Shown: positions 40,732 through 53,667, counted from the first letter of the stretch. The stretch is DNA of 64,000 bases from Adineta steineri (GCA_905250115.1 CAJNOI010000107.1:226144-290143); one strand, 5' to 3'. Notes: generated by a model not told the origin, from the sequence alone. Numbers and translations are program-made.

Positions 40732-43607
40732 AATTTATTATATTTGTCAACAATTGTTTATATGATTATTTCTACTAAGTTTTCCTATCAACTTTATTCA
40801 CATCTACAATAATAAGATAAGCATATAATAAAATCCCATCAGACATCTATAATATCAAATAGTAAGAAAAAGTCTCAAAAACATGTAGTATATAACTATT
40901 GATCTTCATCATTTTCTTCCTGAGGTAATTGTGTATGAAAAATGACCTATACTATTGAAGCATAGAATATAACTTACTAGAAAATCTAACCTGAAGGCAG
41001 ACTTGAGTGATTAAGTATGAAAAAAAACTAAGAACAACACGATTTCTTGCTATTTCTTTTTCTTTTGATTGATTTCTTTTCTTTTTTTGCTGTCATCTTT
41101 CTTTTATCTTTATCCCCTATCATCATAACATCTATTCACCAACTATAGTAAGAAGGCAATAACAAAGAATGGCGACAGTAGTAAGCTTAACTAGAAATAG
41201 TGTAGTAATAGGATACAATCCTTATCGTTGTTTTATTGTATAGTTATACCTACGAAGAATTTCTGACATGAATTTTATTGGAAGTGATCAGTATCAATTA
41301 ATCTATAACTTAATTTTAGAAAATTAGCGTGCCTTATCATCATTAGATCATCAATAAAATAAAATAAAAATCTAAGGACAAAACAACCTTATATATTGCA
41401 TGATTTCGAATGTAATAATATCGTTTATAAAATCTATTAGTTGTTCTGATGTCTTCTTTAGGGCAAATGAGTTAACATTTATGATGTTCTTACTTTAAAA
41501 TAATTCTAGCTGAAATACAAGGAAAAGTAGCATGAAGTAAATGATAACTATAATGAAATGTCACCACTAAGTATCGTTGTCATGCTAGTAATTATTAGAA
41601 GACTTTGGTTTGTTCCGAAGAAAAGTAGTAATTGTCCGCAGAATTTTCTTTTTCATGTCGTTGTTACTGACAGATCATTTGGACACGATAGTCTGCTTGT
41701 TCTAGTTAATGGTAATCTGATGACACGAACGATGTTGCTTTCTAAAGCTTTTCTTCTTGTTTCTCTTGTTTTTTTTTCTTCTCTTTTTTCTCATTCAGTA
41801 AATAGCTACGGATGTCAGAAAAATTAGAATATGCGTTTTCATTGCATTATGAAGTAAAGTTCTCCCTCCCTCTCTCTCTCTCTTCTTTTCTTTTTACCAT
41901 TTTTCTTTTTCATATTTATCAGTAAATCGCCTCACTTCCTTTCTTACTTTTAAATGTTTTGTTCCATGAAACTAACACTAATTTAAACAAAAAAAAGTTT
42001 TCAAAACTATTCTCTTAGTTAATGCATTTAAAAACAAATAAATCATAATGAAGCCATTGATGAGAATTCATGCTCAAGTGTACAATTAATAACATAAGAT
42101 ATTCTATTTATACATGCAAGTCAAAAAGACGTAATTAAAAAGCTGAAGTCGGTACTCTTAGCATTTGATTACTAAATATAAATAATAAGATGAGATAAAA
42201 GAAAAACCTAGATCACATATCTTACTTAAGATTTATATCAGCTATTAATATATCAAAAACTAATTTAATAAGAAAAAAGAAATAGAAACTAATCAAAGAC
42301 GATTTAGACTTTAGATAAAACGACGACATTTGTATTCATATTTCATGACCTCTTGATAATAACGATATTTTCGAGTATAAAAAAGCCGGAAATCTTATTC
42401 GTCTTTGTAAACTAAATGATGCTTTTAAAAATAAAATAGACGAGATAAAAATAATTTTTGTATAGACATAGAACTACGTGTCAAGCATAATAATTTTAAT
42501 AGATTGTTAGCGAAAAAAAATAACAAATGTCAGTAGTTGATAAAGAAACGAAATGATCGAAGATATTTAGTTTTGGTTAAATTAAACGAACAGATGTCAT
42601 GTATATTTAGAGAGAATTCCACATAAATGACAAAAGAATTGAAGTAATCAATAATCGAATTATTGTCAAGAAAAACAGCAAGAATAATATGACAATATTG
42701 GTAGATTTTTATAATATAAATAATATTGATTGCAATGAATTTATATTAAAATATGAATATCCAACTACTAAAAACTATAAAAATGCACTTATTGATAGAA
42801 ACTATTCTATTCTATTTATGAATTAATATAGAAAGATATTTCGGTGACATGTAAAGCGAACTGGAAAATTTCATCTATTAATAATTAAATATTTCACAAA
42901 GTCATGTTTAGACGTCTCCTTCTTCGTCTTACAAGCCTAGATCAAATAGATAGAATTATAGATTCATTACCTTTGTTCTCATAATAGCGATTTTATTATT
43001 GTTATGAATGAACGTTCTACAGAAGAAGAAAAAAAATGAGTATCCGGTCGAGTGGAAGTGTCTACGAGGTATTGTAAACATTTGTTTTGAGGAAAAACAA
43101 AGATCTTTTTTTCGAGTACAATCTTTCCTTTAATAATTGAAAATAGTATGTATCATAGATAAAGACGTGTATACATAAAAAATTATTTATCTCTCAAAAA
43201 TGTTTATCAATTATTTTAAGTATTAAATATGATGAATATAAAATGATAGATATGATCGCTAACAGTAAATGACATTCTTACATATATATAAATCTGTCGT
43301 TACAATAGATAAATCAAAACTTTTTTCTATCTCTCAAATGACATTGATATTTATTCAATTAGAAAGAGCGTACTGGAACAAGTTGCTGACATCGAACAAC
43401 TATCGTGTTTCAATCTAATTTATTTTCTCGCTCGACAAAAGTGTACTTTCCGGATTGTTAAGAGGGTTACTTCTATCAAATAATTAATGTTTGCTCCCAC
43501 ACAAGAAACTATATTTTGGATGAACAAAAAAACTTTATGATTACACATTTTTCCATACACAACAGGACGAAAGAAAAAGGGATGGTAGGGAAAAAAAAAG
43601 AAAGAAT
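40732..43607. other. Intergenic region upstream of the aminergic GPCR
   Basis: 2.9 kb of AT-rich DNA with a CT-rich microsatellite at about 41861-41884. No convincing exon or ordered repeat seen. Confidence 0.5.
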
Positions 43608-43679
43608 GTTCTGTGCAGGTGTCGAACCTGCGACCTTCTGCGTGTTAAGCAGATGTGATAACCGCTACACCAACAGAAC
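43608..43679 (-). tRNA. tRNA-Val (anticodon AAC)
   Basis: On the minus strand the acceptor stem GTTCTGT pairs with ACAGAAC. The D-arm contains TGGTGTAGCGGTTATCA (A box). The anticodon arm is CTGC-TTAACAC-GCAG with anticodon AAC. The T-arm is GCAGG-TTCGACA-CCTGC (B box). It is 72 nt, with no intron and no encoded CCA. Downstream in the transcript a T run (complement of 43591-43599) can terminate RNA polymerase III. Confidence 0.96.
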
Positions 43680-44621
43680 TTCGATTTCTATATCACAATT
43701 TGTGGAAGTCAATAAGTCTGATCTTATAAAATAATCGTATTTAATCTTCTTTTTAACGATATAAATAATCTTTAATGTTACTTTAATTATTAAAAAAGAA
43801 TCGATGAAATTATACTTCAAAGCAACTAAATATAGATTCAAATTATAATTATTATCATATTTCTTTCATTTTCTATTGTCACTTTTATTTACATATCAAA
43901 CAAACTATAAATTTGATGGAAGTATGATAAATTAATTAAGAATAATACCATATATTTATTTTTCTATGAAATAAATCGAAGTAATAAAAATAAAATCATG
44001 CTAGCTACTTTTACTACATTGTTAATATATGATACACTATATACATCTGTTACCATCATATCAACTACGGACCTGTTATATATTCTCATTCGATTTTTTA
44101 TTCACGAGAAAAAAAAAGAATAATAATAAATGAAAGGAAAAAAGTTGTCTACCTCTATTGTATCGTATTCTATGATAAACTTTGACAAGGAATTAATCTT
44201 CTTTTCTCTTGTCTTGTTTTGTAGTAAAAGATCATGTATTATATAGGAAAATAGATATAAAACATTGTTTATATACTTACATGCTTTTTTTTGTTTCATT
44301 TGATAAGACTATCAATGAAGAGAGTTTTCTTTAACTATATTATTCATAAGAGAATCATAAAGACAATGATTGTTCTTATACTTCGTTCTTTCTTCGTTTT
44401 TATATTCAAGAAAAACTGATAAATAAAGAAATAAAAAGGAAAAAAGAATATATCTATAAATAGTACTTTGTATTAGATATACATATAATGATATCAGACG
44501 AATTAAAACAATCTGGAGATAAATAATCAAATAATAATTGAATAAAAGATCCAGCTACGTGATAGATAAATAAAATTTTATTCATATATTTATTTCGAAA
44601 AGAGAAAAGAAATCAAGTTAT
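43680..44621. other. Intergenic region 5' of the tRNA and 3' of the EGF gene
   Basis: AT-rich, 0.94 kb. No additional feature recognised. Confidence 0.5.
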
Positions 44622-45501
44622 TCAAGTTGACTCTAATTGACATTCTGTAATATGTACACTATTAACTTTTTCTTGAGTATTTTCATATTGATCAAGTATT
44701 TGCCAATTGATAGGACAAACATGTATAGATATTTTATTATATAATGTTGATAATGGTGATAAACTAATTGCTTTTTTGAATGTACATTTTTCATCTAGAA
44801 AACATAGTTTATTCATATTTTATATTGAATCAATAAATAAATATTACTTAAATAAGGTGATGGTGTGATTTGACAAATTGCCATATTTTTATTTTCATGA
44901 TCATAATGACATGTACAATCAACACTAAATGATGGCGTTAAACCAATAGCTAAACATGTTGCTTCATTATGACTATTTCGATATTTTAAGAGTGAACATT
45001 TTCGTATTGCAGATGAAGTATTGTTATGAGTTGTATATTCACATTCGGAACCATAATAATTTGTTAAACATGAACATTTTTCTTTATTATTTAAAAGAAC
45101 ACATTTACCGTTATTATAACATGTTTTTTTACAATGATTATCATGTTTTGTACGACGATGTTGACAACGTGACCCATCAAAATCAGGTAAACAATGACAA
45201 GCAAATCCATTAACTAATTCGATACATGTACCATTATTCATACATGATTCATTATCACAATCTTCTATATCTTTATCACATATATCACCGTATATTCCCG
45301 GATCACAGATACATCTAGCATTGAAACATTGACCATATACACATGTTTTATTTGCACATTCACCTATTATTTAAATAGAAAAAAAATAAGAAACTTTTCA
45401 GTAGAAAAATTACTGAACGATATTTTACCATTAATACTTATTATAATAAAAAACCAGACGATAAAGATTAACATTGTTGATAAAGAAATACAAGTATTCA
45501 T
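44622..45501 (-). CDS. Secreted protein with three EGF-like repeats
   Basis: Three exons, right to left: 45501-45429, 45363-44848, 44794-44622. Exon 1 encodes a signal peptide (MNTCISLSTMLIFIVWFFII). An in-frame upstream ATG at 45531 is an alternative start. EGF1: CANKTCVYGQCFNARC then CDPGIYGDIC. EGF2: CDNESCMNNGTCIELVNGF then CHCLPDFDGSRC. EGF3: CKKTCYNNGKCVLL then CSCLTNYYGSEC. A Cys-containing C-terminal region follows (KCSLLKYRNSHNEATCLAIG, ECQLEST end). There is no TM segment after the repeats, so the protein is likely secreted. Its role is unknown; EGF repeats suggest extracellular protein contacts. Confidence 0.82.
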
Positions 45502-47716
45502 CACAAATGAAATGAAGAGAAAAATAGACATTCCATTACATTACGTGTAGGAATTCAATCAGATTATCTTAGAGGATAACTGCATACATTTATTAAGCAT
45601 AAGATAATCAATAGATTGAAAGTACAGCAAATTCTATAAAAAAAACATATAATTAAAAGGTACATTGAGAATGATGGTGCTAATTATCATTCATTTTCCC
45701 TCTTTTATCTGCATACTTGTACTTCTATTCTTATTATCTCTTGTGCGCATAGCTTCACCTTATACATTCTCATTATCATTCTTTTTGTTAGTTAGTTATT
45801 ACATTTCTGTTCTAATTCATTTTGTTAATTATATTCTTCTGGTTAATTGATACTTTCAATTACTTAGATCTCGATCTCTACATATGTTTCTCATGCGCTA
45901 CTACTTGTTTATCATTTGATTCATCTGCTATTCATCATATTGTTGTTTCATCATTTACTATACTATTATCATACTTAAAAAAAAAGCATCCAGTTCCTAT
46001 CCAGAGGATCATTAAAAACTATTTTTGTCTATATATTTTTTTACGTATCTAGATTTAGATCAACATATTACAGATGAAATTTTTAAAAAAAGCAGTGTTG
46101 ATATAGTATCACAGTTCAAGAAAAAACAAAACATCCACATACTATTCAAATATTGTACGACAATGTGTTCTGTTTACTGGCAGTTATTTTAACTAACTAT
46201 AGTTTTCAATATTCTTATAATGTATAAATGTAGTACTATAGCTAAAATATTTATTCGCTCATAATTCATCAGCACTACAATATCGTCATGAAGAGCAATC
46301 CTAAACTATTAGTTATTGATGTATTTCTATAACAATCAAGTAGAAAACATATTTCATAATCTGATAATAAGTCATCAGCTTTTACTTGCCATATGAACAA
46401 ATATTCGATAGATCATTTTATCAATAAACTGGGTTTTCGAGAAAGAAGAATATCCTATATTTATCTGATGATTACCTACCAAAAATAGCTAACATACTTT
46501 TTTTACAATGAAAAAATCATGTTTTGTTTTATATCTAGGTGTTACACTGATAGTAAACGATCCATGAATATTTTGCTATTTAAAGTCCTGCTATTGAAGT
46601 TTTATAATTAGATTTATAGATTGACATAAATTTAATTATTAGGTCTTTTGATGTAAAACAAAAAGTGACGTAAATTAAATCGATAGAGATGTTAATTATC
46701 AAATGTAATTAAGAATATAAACTTATTTCAAATTTTCATCAGTGAGATGATAGTATTCGTATATGAAAAATATTCCATGATTTATACATAAACTATATGT
46801 GTTAAACTTTAAGAAGGTCAAGGACTGAATAGGATCTTTTCATACAATATCATTAAAGAGACAAATACGAAAATCTTAAATTTTTTATTTAATGTGAAGT
46901 ACTGTAAAATATGATTGATAATATAAGGATGACAACGATCATATCGACGTTTCGACTAACTTCAGTAGTCATTAACAAGATACTCCTTATTCCAGCACCA
47001 CCATCTATACCGATAATCATGATAATTGTGTATTATTTACTTATTTGTATTCATGTATTTGTGGAGTATTGAGACACAATTATCATGATTATTGGTATAG
47101 ATGGTGGTGCTGGAATAAGGAGTATCTTGTTAATGACTACTGAAGTTAGTCGAAAACGTCGATATGATCGTTGTCATCGTTATATTATCAATCATATTTT
47201 ACAGTTCTTCACATTAAATAAAAATTTAGGACCTTTTCAGTTTCCAAAGATAATTATGTTTAACCAAAGATTTTTTACTGTATATAAATACGAATTCAAG
47301 CAAAACTATCATATATATTTGTATGTTCATTCAATGAGAAGTACGAAAATAAGATTATTATTAAAAAACAATATTCATTGCAATGGATTTAGATCATTAT
47401 TTTTTTGTTAATAACTTAAATATAAAAATCGTTTTTTTTTCAAGGCTCAGTAATGATCACAGTTTGTCTTCAGACATGTTCAGGCCAATAGGGAATCTAA
47501 TGTATACATCATTGCCTTGTGTTAGATTCGAACCATGAATATTATTATCACCTTGTCTTATTCCATTCAACTATATTCTTTCGTTCTCTTGATAACGTAT
47601 CAATAGACTAACTGACCGACAGAACGATACGATTGTCGTTCTCTTCTGAACAATTCATTCTTAATCTGATAGTATTCTATTTTTATTTCAATACGTAAAA
47701 AAAAACATATGTTAAT
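45502..47716. other. Intergenic region containing a large foldback repeat
   Basis: 2.2 kb. It includes the inverted repeat at 46877-47230. The rest is AT-rich with no supported gene. Confidence 0.5.
46877..47230. repeat. Large foldback (inverted repeat) element, ~155-bp arms
   Basis: The left arm 46877-47032 and right arm 47074-47230 are nearly perfect reverse complements, separated by only about 41 bp. For example GATACTCCTTATTCCAGCAC on the left faces GTGCTGGAATAAGGAGTATC on the right. A few mismatches exist (GAAGTACTG against GAAGAACTG; ACCGATAATC against ACCAATAATC). The open frame crossing the right arm is a by-product. Transcripts would form a long hairpin. The class of element is unknown. 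Confidence 0.9.
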
Positions 47717-48150
47717 TTAACCAACATGTTTAAGACGTCGATAACAATTGAGCATTTCTGTAACAAGATCAAGTTTTGAACTGTTCTTGTATAATTTTAA
47801 TCGTCGAACACAATCAAGTACTTCTGTTGTTGTCCATAATGCATCACGTTTCTTGATTACATGTTCATGTGGACGACGTGTATTACGATCTAAAGCTTCT
47901 CCAGATGTTGCTGATAAAGATTCATCAATAAGTTTACGTGAAAGAAATTCATCAAGTTCAGCTAGTTGTTGACGAGTAAGAGATCGAAATTGATTGTTTA
48001 ATTCAAAATTATCATCATCATCATGATGTTTACGTAATGAAGCTGCTTGACAAATAACAAATATCATCGAAAGAATTAAAACTAAAAAATAGAAAAAGTT
48101 TGACTTATTTCTATAGATTTGTAATACGTACCACATAATGAGAATTTCAT
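47717..48150 (-). CDS. Candidate neuropeptide/peptide-hormone precursor
   Basis: Two exons: 48150-48132 (19 bases) and 48081-47717, about 127 residues. The first exon supplies MKFSLC and the junction restores MKFSLCVLILSMIFVICQAA, a classic signal peptide; reading straight through the intron destroys it. An acidic propeptide follows (HHDDDDNFELNN) with LAELDEFLSRKLI. A tribasic site KKR then precedes a 42-residue C-terminal peptide (DALWTTTEVLDCVRRLKLYK, NSSKLDLVTEMLNCYRRLKH, VG). It has two Cys (one possible disulfide) and a final Gly that could give a C-terminal amide. Internal RR sites might be cut too. I recognise no known family. The gene layout is that of a secreted peptide hormone (inference). 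Confidence 0.75.
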
Positions 48151-50590
48151 CAACATGTTTATGAGTATAGACGTGTTGACCGAATGCTATAGAAATAGAT
48201 TTATTTGTTGGAAGAAAAGAATATGCATATACTTGTGTGTATATATATGCAGAGATATCTATGGCGTAAATCTTCGTCTGCCCTTGCCTTTGATTGCGTT
48301 CTTTTTTTTCCTCTTCTTATTCTCCTGTAATGTTTGCTGTTGTCACTCAGAACGATGATAAATGAGTTGAAGTACCAAGAGCTGATGTTACTAAATGGTC
48401 GAGTAATGATATTATTTGATGCCCATCAACACTTATCATTTAACTAACGATTCTATCAAATAAATAAAGATATTGTTAGCATTTTTTTATTAATATATTC
48501 TTTTACATATCATAAACGAAATAAGAAAATTCAAATCTTTAACAAATTAATAATGTATAAAGACTATCCTGAAGAAATGTAATTAAATAAAAGTATTTAT
48601 AAGTAGTATCGATTCATCCTCTTGATATTTTAGGCAATACTTGAAATAATGATTCGTTCTAATTATGCAATTGCGCATATAGATCAGTGTATATCATATT
48701 AAAACAAATCTAAAACAGACGACATGCATAACTGATATCTTTCTTCGCGTCATTTAGATGAAAATTATCATAATAAGTCATAAACGCTTTAAATACATAT
48801 CGAATTATGATAAGATTTTATGCTATACACCGCGCTCTTAGAAATACTTTCAATGGTCTACATATCTAAATGGCACTAGATTCAATCTACTTTTATAATG
48901 GGGATTATACTCGATCAATATTCTTAATATTTATTGAATGTTAGTAATACATTGAAATTCTTTTAATTGTAACAATAACAAGAGTATAAGAAGTATATAC
49001 TCGATAATATTTTAAGTATACAGAATAATGGGAAGAAATATATCTTACATATTTATCACATATTTGTTGAATGATAAAACTAAATTCATTATCTATTTTT
49101 GACATTATCAAAATGCTTAAAAATTAATACTGCTGTACTTTAAAAGATTGTTTAGGATATTAATATTTTATTAACATTCTAATCTTGTAATCATGTTTCA
49201 ATTTATATAAAGCCTGTATTTGAATGATCAAATAGTTCAATTGAATTATATTCCTATTTTTCTCGTTTGATAATGGACGATTTCAACCCTTTACTCCCAA
49301 TGTCCATTTTAGTGAACATTGGAAAAACAATTGCAGATTATAAAGAAAGCACAGGATCCGAAGACTGTCTAGGTTTTAGAAGTTTAAAATGAATGTAGTA
49401 GTTAAGATATGGTCAAGTACAGAATGATTAGTGCAGAGTTCCTAGAAAATCAAAGCTTCTACCGTCCAATACCTGCAAATCGATACAAATTATTGCTTCA
49501 ATCACTCAGAAAAAAACAAAAGAGAACGTCTGATCGATCTATCCATAGTTTTGACATATCGAAGGCATCATTATCTTATTTCAACGATTGTTTGATCAGC
49601 AGCTCTTTGAGAACCGCTCTAGGGGGTGAAGGATCAAATCATTGTTTCTTTGTATTATTTATTATTATTAGCAAATAATAGTATCTCCTATAAATGAAAA
49701 AAAAAAGATAATCAATTTTATTTCATTTCACATGTGTCACATTGCTTTACATCCAATGCAATAATCTACGTGATTCTAACAAAAGAAAAGATAAAGTATT
49801 AGGCATCTATTATTATCAGAAGACACAAAATAGTCAAATCTCTTGTGTATAACTAATGATTGGATTTATAGAAAATAGTACAATAACACATTGTATTTGT
49901 CTTTCTCATAATAAAAACAAGAAGTATGACATATTAATCTAGATTTTTCCCCATAAACACCCTTTGTTTCACAGCATGACCGAATACTTCATTCATTTGA
50001 TTTTCATTGATAAACATGGGCAAAATCCCTTTGTACATATTAGAATGATAAAAGTATTGCGTGCTTATACTATACAGAAGAAAATATGTGAGTAATCTTA
50101 CAATTGTAATTTTTCTTTTACTTTATTATCATTCTTACACGTATCTTTATAATATAGATGAATATGAAATTTTTAACATATCTCAATTTTTACTCTAATT
50201 TAACGAAGATGTAAATATACTTGTAATGATTACAAAAGAAAAAGAAATAATAACTATCAAAAGATATTAACTCTTAATTTATTTTATGTATGAAAGTATC
50301 TTCTTAGAAAAACACATACATATATAGAGATAATAAATATTCCTGTATTAATCTATAATTACGGATAAAAACGATTACGTGAATATATGTTTCTAATTTT
50401 TTTCTCTTAAAAATATATTTTATAATAGAATCGTGAAACTATTTCAATACAATCTTCTATAGATATTTCAAACATTTTATTCGAGTAACAAAATTATTCT
50501 TTTCATAATTGGCATAACTAAAGTTTTCTATAAAACAAAGACAATTTTTATGTGTATTTTGCCATAAAGATATATTCAAACAATACAAAT
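48151..50590. other. Intergenic region with second piggyBac-like MITE
   Basis: 2.4 kb between divergent genes. It contains the element at 49287-49633. Otherwise AT-rich with nothing recognised. Confidence 0.5.
49287..49633. mobile_element. piggyBac-like MITE, copy 2, internally deleted, flanked by TCAA
   Basis: The left end CCCTTTACTCCCAATG and inverted right end TCCTTCACCCCCTAGAGCGG match the ends of the element at 26882-27574. Interior similarity includes ATAAAGAAAGCACAGGATCC against ATAAAGGAAGCATGATACTC and the shared translated block R-S-(V/I)-H-(T/S)-F. It is 347 bp, so about half of copy 1 is missing. Both flanks read TCAA instead of TTAA (49283-49286 and 49634-49637). Confidence 0.75.
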
Positions 50591-53500
50591 ATGACGAACA
50601 AAGTTGAAACAAAATTACAAGATGAAAAAGATACAAAGAGAAATTTACATAAAGTCGAAGATGATGAAGAATATGATTATATTACAATACCACCTGATGG
50701 AGGTTATGGTTGGGTTGTTCTTCTAGCATGTTTTGTAAGTTGTTATTATTTATATTTATTAATATTTCTTCTGATTTAATTCAGATGATTAATTTAATTG
50801 TTGATGGTTTTCTTTATGCATTTGGTGCAATATCAGAAACTCTTCGGAAACATTTCGACTGTCACGAATGGGAGGTTACGCTCGTTAGTTCTTTAGCTTG
50901 TGGTTTTTATTTACTTAGCGGTAATTTTTTTAAATAGTTCTGTTTTCATCATTTGAATTTATTTGTTTTAAATATAGCACCAATAGCTTCTGCACTTTGT
51001 AATAAATATGGTTGTCGTAAAGTTGGTATCATTGGAAGTGTTATTGGAGCATTAGCTGTTGCAGCATCAGTTCTAGCACCAAATATATATATAATGTGGT
51101 TATTATTTGGTGTTATCGGAGGTATTGGTATGGGACTTGTTTATTTACCGAGCATTATTATGGTTGGATATTATTTTGAAGAAAAACGTGCCATTGCTAC
51201 AGGTATAATAAAATATTTGTTCTTTATTAAATTGATAATAAATTTGAATTCTGTAGGTATTGTTACAGCTGGTACAGGAATTGGTTCAATTATATTTGGA
51301 CCAATGTCGCGTATATTATTCGACATATTTGGTTGGAAAACAGGTGTACTTATTCTATCTGCTATTCTTCTTTGTTGTGTTATTTGTTGTATTTTTATGC
51401 GTCCTTTACAACCAATTCAAAAACGACGTGTTTTACCGTCGAGTGACTTGTAAGTTTATTTACTTCAAATAATGCAACTTACCACACATTGAGCTTAGCT
51501 TTTAAGAAATTTATTTAATACAAATCAAAATCCAGACAAGTTTAGAAGAAGTAGCCACTAGTATCTTTGATAGGATATAGTATAGATTTATTAGACTATA
51601 TAGAAGAGTGATTTACCGATTTTAAGTTAAGATTATGTGTATCATATAGTACCTAGTGAGCTATGAATGTCTTGAAAAGAGTCTGACCAATAATGTATTA
51701 CTGACAAGATACTGAATTTTTACGATATTTTTTAACAGAATCTCAGTTTCTATCAGGAAAACCAGACAAACTGATTTTCGGTATTTTGGACAGATACAGC
51801 CCTTAATGAAAGTAGTTCACGGTGAATGTGTCGGATTTCTTGTTTTTTTCTAATATAAAATGCGCCTGTGGTAAAAGCGTGTCTTTTATATAGCTTATGC
51901 ACAAGAGCAAATTCGATATTATTAATTCAGGATAAGAAATTCAAAAATCAGTTTGTCCGGTGTTCCAGCGGAACTACGGCATTATGTTAAAATATATCAT
52001 AAAAATGCAGTATGTTGTCAACAACGAGCTATAGGCTCAAACTCTTTCCAAGGCAGTCGTAGCTCAGTGGGTTCTATAAATTTATAGTGCATATAGTTCA
52101 AACTGAAAATCGGTAATTTACTTCAGGCGGTTCCCTACTTAGCTTTCTTGAATTTTATTAATCCTGACAAATTCTAGGATTTGTCTTTCATCTCTAAATT
52201 AAATACATATGCTCTCGATACATTTCCATTACAAATCTTCGTATCACATATTGCTATTAGAAATCGATTTTTTATTTCCTATAAATATATGATTTTATAA
52301 AAATTTTGTTTTCTTTTATATTTCAATAGAGTTGATGATAATGTATTTAACGGCACAGTTAGTTATATATTTTCGTTTAAAATTTATCTTATTGTACTAT
52401 TTATATAGACATCATCTCCTTTAATTAATGAAACCAAACCTATACGTACAGGTAATATACCAACATCAATACAAACTCCAGATTCAAATTTTTCTGAAGT
52501 GACAATTGAACAAAAAATTAAAAAACGATCACGTACTGATTCAGCCATATCAACAAAATCACGGCAAAGTATTAAAGCTGAAGATGCTGTTCGTCCGTAA
52601 GTAAAATTTCTTTTGACATATGATTTCTTATTAAAATATTTTAGTTTATATAAAGAAGATGTACTTTATCAAGGTGATACGAACGATTTACCTGAATATA
52701 CATCTCAACCTGATATAGCAACTTACATTCAACAAACAACAAAAGTTCCTGAAACTGTAGAAAAAACAAAAATGAAAGCATTTTGGGATATATTTCTTTC
52801 GATGGCAGATTTTAATCTTTTAACTGATAAGAAAATGCTTATTATTTGTTTGGTAAACTATATACAAAATCTTTTCTTAATTTTTCTTATTACTTTTTCC
52901 AAAAGGCAAATGTTTGTTCAATGATTGGTTTTTATTCACCTTATTTATTCATTCCAAAACTAGCTGAATTAGAGAGATCGATTCCTGAGGCCTCAGCTGT
53001 TTTTCTACTCTCAATTATTGGTAAGTATAACGATTTTATAAATACAATTGATACTAAAAAAGAAGTTTCAATTTTTTCTAGGTTTCAGTAATACAGCTGC
53101 TCGATTTGCATCTGGATGGATAACAAAAATTCCTCATATGACACCATTACTTGTTAATAACATTGGTTTAACGATTGCTGGTATTGCTTCACTACTTGTA
53201 CCATTATGTCAAACACATATACATCTTATCATTTATTGTATTATTTGGGGTGGTTTTATTGGTAAAATTTATTTTCTTTCATTAACGTTTTTATATAACT
53301 TATATTTTTAGCATTTCATGTTTCATTAAGTCCAGTAATTGTATGTCAAACTGTTGGCCTTGAACGTTATAGTAATGCGTTAGGTTTAACATTAATGTTT
53401 CGAGGTATTACTGCATTATCTGCTCCACCTGTAAGTCTTCGAATTTTTTAAATAGATATTTATTGAGAATTTATTTAGATCATGGGTGCTATTCGTGATG

Positions 53501-53667
53501 CTACAAACAGTTTTGATATAGCATTTATTATTGGTGGTATTAGTTTTATAGTAAGTGCATTGATGCACTTTTTTCTTATGTGGGTTAATCGTCGTGAGGA
53601 AGAACAATTGAATAAAACAAAGAAAATTAATAATATTCAAATAAAATCAGGTGCATTAGATGTATAA
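50591..53667 (+). CDS. Monocarboxylate transporter-like SLC16 family protein
   Basis: Plasma-membrane MFS transporter of the SLC16 family. Eleven exons: 50591-50734, 50785-50920, 50978-51202, 51257-51449, 52330-52358, 52409-52596, 52645-52852, 52906-53020, 53082-53261, 53312-53430, 53479-53667, about 575 residues. The SLC16 signature is PPDGGYGWVVLLACF before TM1. Next come GAISETLRKHFDCHEWEVTL, LCNKYGCRKVGIIGSVIGAL (loop 2-3), GVIGGIGMGLVYLPSIIMVG and YYFEEKRAIATGIVTAGTGI, a long cytoplasmic loop (51430-52760), and the second six helices ending MHFFLMWVNRREEEQL. The substrate is not predictable (monocarboxylates, thyroid hormone or aromatic amino acids in relatives). The fourth intron is 880 bp and holds a repeat. 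Confidence 0.92.
51590..52140. repeat. Long-inverted-repeat element with tRNA-like A/B boxes, in SLC16 intron
   Basis: The outer arms pair (GTGATTTACCGATTTTAAGT on the left against AAGTAAATTACCGATTTTCA, the inverted right end). An inner pair also exists (CCAGACAAACTGATTTT at about 51762 against the inverted AAAAATCAGTTTGTCCGG at about 51942). The right arm carries TAGCTCAGTGGG (A-box-like, 52060) and AGTTCAAACT (B-box-like, 52095) about 35 bp apart. A second copy lies at 63685-64000. Exact ends are uncertain. Confidence 0.7.

Noticed and set aside
41558-41827. 89-codon plus-strand frame upstream of the aminergic GPCR
   Set aside because: No domain, no splice context, biased composition and a pyrimidine-rich end. 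Not supported as a gene.
43516-43734. Open frame overlapping the tRNA-Val gene
   Set aside because: Half of it is the antisense translation of the tRNA; the rest is low-complexity. The tRNA explains the sequence fully.
47141-47165. Hammerhead-ribozyme-like core (CTGAAG ... GAAAACGTC) in the foldback arm
   Set aside because: The conserved CTGANGA box is broken (CTGAAGT) and helix II and III pairings do not close by eye. Kept only as a note, since such motifs occur in some retroelements.
47717-48136. Straight reading of the peptide precursor starting MWYVLQIYRNKS
   Set aside because: It reads through a GT-AG intron (48131-48082). Splicing to the ATG at 48150 gives a proper signal peptide.
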